Shown in pieces: positions 61,434 to 64,000 of a stretch of 64,000 nucleotides of DNA. The notes under the pieces are model-generated. The model was not told where the DNA came from and did not search any database. It worked only from the letters and a program-made list of their open reading frames with translations. Position 1 is the first letter of the stretch. The number at the start of each line of letters is the position of its first letter. A program made the position numbers and the translations under genes. The stretch is taken from NCBI GenBank assembly GCA_002353225.1, contig DEJF01000050.1, positions 5,123 to 69,122 of the forward strand, given 5' to 3'. This DNA is from Prevotella sp. UBA2755. GTDB lineage: Bacteria; Bacteroidota; Bacteroidia; Bacteroidales; Bacteroidaceae.

Positions 61434-63329
61434 ATGAAACATAGATGGATGATAGTGCTTCTAACGGCATTGCTATTTGTGACCAGTAATGTTTCCGCCC
61501 AAGAGTACAAGGCGGGCGACGCTAACGGGGACGGGAAGGTGAACGTCACCGATATCGTGGAAATCGTGAACTATATCTTAGGCAGTCCGTCTGACCATTT
61601 TATCTTCGAGGCGGCGGACGTGAATGACGATGGGGTCGTAAATGTGACAGACATCGTCAGCGTGGTGTCTGTCATCCTATCACCAGAGGACGACACAGAG
61701 GATGTCCCCGTGCTCAACGTTTACCTACAACAGGGTGACAAAGTAGGGAAAGAGACATACCCCCGTTTCACCGCTTTCATCGGCAAACAGATGCTGGCGC
61801 AGTTCAGTGACCCCTCACACCCGGAGATCATGATGCTGAACTACGTGGATGAGGACAGCCATCATGATGTGACACTGCTGGTGACAACGCATAATATCCT
61901 CATCATGAACCATAACCCTTATCTGAACAGCAGTTTCCCGGAAACGGCACTGGTCGTCGGAGACTATGACAACTACTCGTCTATTGCTGTCGGTAACGTG
62001 AACTGGAATCTGCATGTGATAGAGATTGTGCCGAACAGTACCGTCGCCTTTGACGGTCCCGTCTATTCCCCATCGGCAGCAGCCAGACGAGGAGCCTCTG
62101 AGGAATATTTCATCGGGATGTTCATGGACTTTGTAGAAAATCTTGGTAAGGAACTGGGACAGAAAAAGGAGAAAGTGGACGAGATAGGTAAGGTCACCTC
62201 ACAATTGGGACTGGGTAACCTGATGGAGGGAGCATCAAAATTACTCTCACGCTATGGGTCTTTGGTAACACCTTCCATGAAGTATATCCTCTCATCTGAC
62301 TCTGAGATCCTGAATCAGAACGAGATATTGTCGGAGGTGGTCAGTGACAACCTACAGAACGCACTCACGGATGACATCCTGGATGCCGTGAAAAGTTATA
62401 TAATACGGGCTATCCCTGTATCGGAGAATGATGTCAACGGTTGCCTGTGGGTGGCGAAGATGGCACAGAAGAGCATGACCAGCGATGATGCTGACCAGCA
62501 AACAGAAAAGCCTGACGAGTTGGTGGGCGACTTCATCGACCAGAGCACCAAGAGTATGTCGGCGGTCAGCAAGTCGATGGACATGGCTTTGCCAACAGTC
62601 AACCAGACCATCAGCAATGCGACAGGTGACGAAAGAGTGAGACTGACCGTAACGGTAGAGGGTGTCACAGAGACAAGCATCCTGGTCTCTGGGACGGTTA
62701 GTATCACAGAGAGCACTTACCTGTCCTATCAGGAAGTGGAATTCGTCTTGACAGGCGGAGGAAAAGCGATAACCATACCTACCAGACTGAACGGCAGTAC
62801 CCTGGAGCCCGTCACGTTCACGGGTCTGGACCAAGGTACCGCATACACCATTCATGCCGTCTATGTCCCTATGCTATCGGAGAAGACTTTCTATAGTGAT
62901 CCTGTGACGGTGACTACTAAAGGCGAAGTAAGCACAGACTGGGCGGGAACGGCATGGAATCTGGTAGGGACTGTCACTGCGGAAGGAGAGACAGACCCGG
63001 TGACGATGTTATTGGATTTCTCAAGATTGGATGAGAATATCATCAATTTCTCTATAGATGGGGAATCTCTCGGTGATATCGGATGTACCTATACCGTTGA
63101 CAATAGCGGTAACCTGGAACTGAAGTTCTCCCTTACGGCCTATGGCAGTGACGGACAGAGTGCCAAAGAAGACTTCACTTTCAAGTTCATTCGTACGGGC
63201 GCTGCCACTGCGACAGCAACGATGAATGACACTGTGTATATTCACTATCCCGCAGAATGGAAAAAGTATGGCTATTCAGACCATACTTATCTCGCCACCG
63301 GACAGTTCCAGTGTACTCGTACAAAATAG
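61434..63329 (+). CDS. Secreted protein with N-terminal type I dockerin-like repeats
   Basis: 631 residues (632 if the ATG at 61431 is used). Signal peptide ends SNVSAQ. Two calcium-loop repeats follow at once: DANGDGKVNVTDIVEIVNYI and DVNDDGVVNVTDIVSVVSVI, the type I dockerin pattern. Residues about 90-420 match nothing I know (partly helical around 210-330). A fibronectin-III-like domain (about 420-525: RLTVTVEGVTETSILVSGTV, GLDQGTAYTIHAVYV) and a beta-rich C-terminal domain (about 530-631, lipocalin-like WAGTAWNLVGTVT) complete it. No cohesin is visible, so the dockerin may bind calcium or another protein. Confidence 0.75.
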   Translation: MKHRWMIVLLTALLFVTSNVSAQEYKAGDANGDGKVNVTDIVEIVNYILGSPSDHFIFEAADVNDDGVVNVTDIVSVVSVILSPEDDTEDVPVLNVYLQQGDKVGKETYPRFTAFIGKQMLAQFSDPSHPEIMMLNYVDEDSHHDVTLLVTTHNILIMNHNPYLNSSFPETALVVGDYDNYSSIAVGNVNWNLHVIEIVPNSTVAFDGPVYSPSAAARRGASEEYFIGMFMDFVENLGKELGQKKEKVDEIGKVTSQLGLGNLMEGASKLLSRYGSLVTPSMKYILSSDSEILNQNEILSEVVSDNLQNALTDDILDAVKSYIIRAIPVSENDVNGCLWVAKMAQKSMTSDDADQQTEKPDELVGDFIDQSTKSMSAVSKSMDMALPTVNQTISNATGDERVRLTVTVEGVTETSILVSGTVSITESTYLSYQEVEFVLTGGGKAITIPTRLNGSTLEPVTFTGLDQGTAYTIHAVYVPMLSEKTFYSDPVTVTTKGEVSTDWAGTAWNLVGTVTAEGETDPVTMLLDFSRLDENIINFSIDGESLGDIGCTYTVDNSGNLELKFSLTAYGSDGQSAKEDFTFKFIRTGAATATATMNDTVYIHYPAEWKKYGYSDHTYLATGQFQCTRTK

Positions 63330-63332
63330 GCT

Positions 63333-64000
63333 TTACTTCCTTCTCGTGACAATCAGGAACTCATGACCGTCTGTATCGATGTCCTGATTGTTGAAAGTGG
63401 CACCGACCTTGATTTTCACCGTACCGTCCTTCAATTTCTTGTCGGCAAGGATGGTAGCGGTGTAGCGTACACCACTGTTGGGGGCGATACTCTCCACATG
63501 GAGGTTGGGTGAGATATGAATATTCTTGTTACCAGTCACGTCATTGACCATTGGTTGAACGTCATAGAGGGTGTGACGGGTATAGTTCATAATCTCGAAA
63601 GTGACCTGACACTGCTCGCCAGCCTTCAGAATACCGTCCTGATTCTGGTCGATGAAACGGGCATTGCGGATGATGATACGCTCGGGCTTGCTCTCGATAG
63701 GCAGGATGCGTACCGTTCTGTCAGGAGTCGTGGAAGTAGTGGGAGTCGTGGTCTTCTCACCCTTAGGTCCCGCAATACCGATGTCGATACGGTCGTCACC
63801 GCTGTTGGTGGCATCGAAACCACTGTCAGCAGACTGACTGTTCTGCTGGTAACCACCTTGCTGCTGATAGTCATACTGGCGCTCGCGCTCCTCCATGCGT
63901 CTGTGGTAACCCTCTATCTCCTCCTGACGCTTCTGGTCAGCGGCAGCACCGATAGCCGCACCAACAGCGGCACCGCCTGCCATACCGACAATCGTTCCGA
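63333..64000 (-). CDS. Glycine-zipper protein (5' end beyond window)
   Basis: At least 222 C-terminal residues are visible; the frame is open to the right edge (GTIVGMAGGAAVGAAIGAAA). That Gly/Ala zipper is typical of outer-membrane glycine-zipper proteins. A Gln-rich stretch (YDYQQQGGYQQNSQ) and a low-complexity Thr/Pro segment follow, then a beta domain (about the last 110 residues: IRNARFIDQNQDGILKAGEQ, TFEIMNYTRHTLYDV) resembling a CARDB/NEW3-type fold. No catalytic motif. Converges with the dockerin gene, three bases between stops. Confidence 0.75.
   Translation of the reverse strand, partial: GTIVGMAGGAAVGAAIGAAADQKRQEEIEGYHRRMEERERQYDYQQQGGYQQNSQSADSGFDATNSGDDRIDIGIAGPKGEKTTTPTTSTTPDRTVRILPIESKPERIIIRNARFIDQNQDGILKAGEQCQVTFEIMNYTRHTLYDVQPMVNDVTGNKNIHISPNLHVESIAPNSGVRYTATILADKKLKDGTVKIKVGATFNNQDIDTDGHEFLIVTRRK

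Noticed and set aside
61434..61690. Cellulosome component
   Set aside because: Dockerin-like repeats alone do not show a cellulosome; no cohesin or scaffoldin is visible and the position is N-terminal.
1..64000. tRNA or rRNA genes
   Set aside because: I looked through the intergenic regions for cloverleaf and rRNA signatures and saw none; a covariance-model scan would be needed to exclude them.

Overview
The window is a 64 kb piece of a Bacteroidales chromosome, most likely from Prevotella or a close relative in Prevotellaceae. The evidence is a SusC/SusD polysaccharide locus, repeated promoters of the Bacteroidetes type (TAnnTTTG with a TTG about 20 bases upstream), DUF4831-like, DUF6377-like and BACON domains, and a tiny Tyr-Ile-x-Pro peptide gene of a kind I associate with Prevotella. 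I see no rRNA, tRNA, CRISPR array, insertion sequence or phage gene.

Layout. 1-6008 (leftward) is one run of seven genes: an ABC ATPase and membrane partner, a YtrA-type GntR repressor, a MacB-like ATPase, two FtsX/MacB permeases and a MacA-like fusion protein that runs off the left edge. A perfect palindrome at the promoter is the likely GntR operator. 6463-8271 is an orphan sensor kinase. 8282-13396 holds nadK, divergent from pdxJ, a DJ-1 protein, ispD and recG. 13528-16134 is a cell-wall cluster (M23 peptidase with LysM, NlpC/P60, CapA-like). 16135-21441 is an accessory island: short tandem hairpins, a broken second copy of the pgeF 3' end, a 52-residue peptide gene, and a 1369-residue secreted repeat protein with a highly structured leader. 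21442-24677 (leftward) is hpt-adk-obg-pgeF. 24770-30961 is nnrDE, two tandem DUF4831-like paralogues and a TonB_C/propeller/OmpA-like protein. 31072-32073 is fba. 32254-44657 is a beta-glucan utilisation locus (SusC, SusD, glycan-binding lipoprotein, GH16, GH3) followed by a DUF6377-like regulator. 44944-49149 holds an aquaporin and a tandem pair of Cache-HAMP sensors, one of which has lost its phosphoacceptor histidine and ATPase domain. 49238-56020 holds an esterase with a degenerate HAD tail, then a leftward three-gene unit (receiver/PEP-synthase-like protein, PIG-L deacetylase, GH20). 56273-64000 holds a UDG-superfamily protein, metY, an SLC13 transporter, gdhA, a dockerin-bearing secreted protein and a glycine-zipper protein cut by the right edge.

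The most distinctive signal is several families of short repeats: TCTAGA arrays with a 10-base step in spacers but a 9-base step inside the obg reading frame; 22-base-period arrays; seven-base AGTTCAT-like arrays; and GC-rich hairpins inserted in frame into ispD, obg, metY and the esterase gene. The protein observations most worth following are the pseudokinase/kinase pair, the receiver-receiver-ATP-grasp protein, the DUF4831-like/TonB_C cluster and the surface protein plus micropeptide cassette flanked by pgeF sequence. All calls come from reading the sequence. No database search was run, and domain names rest on motif recognition.
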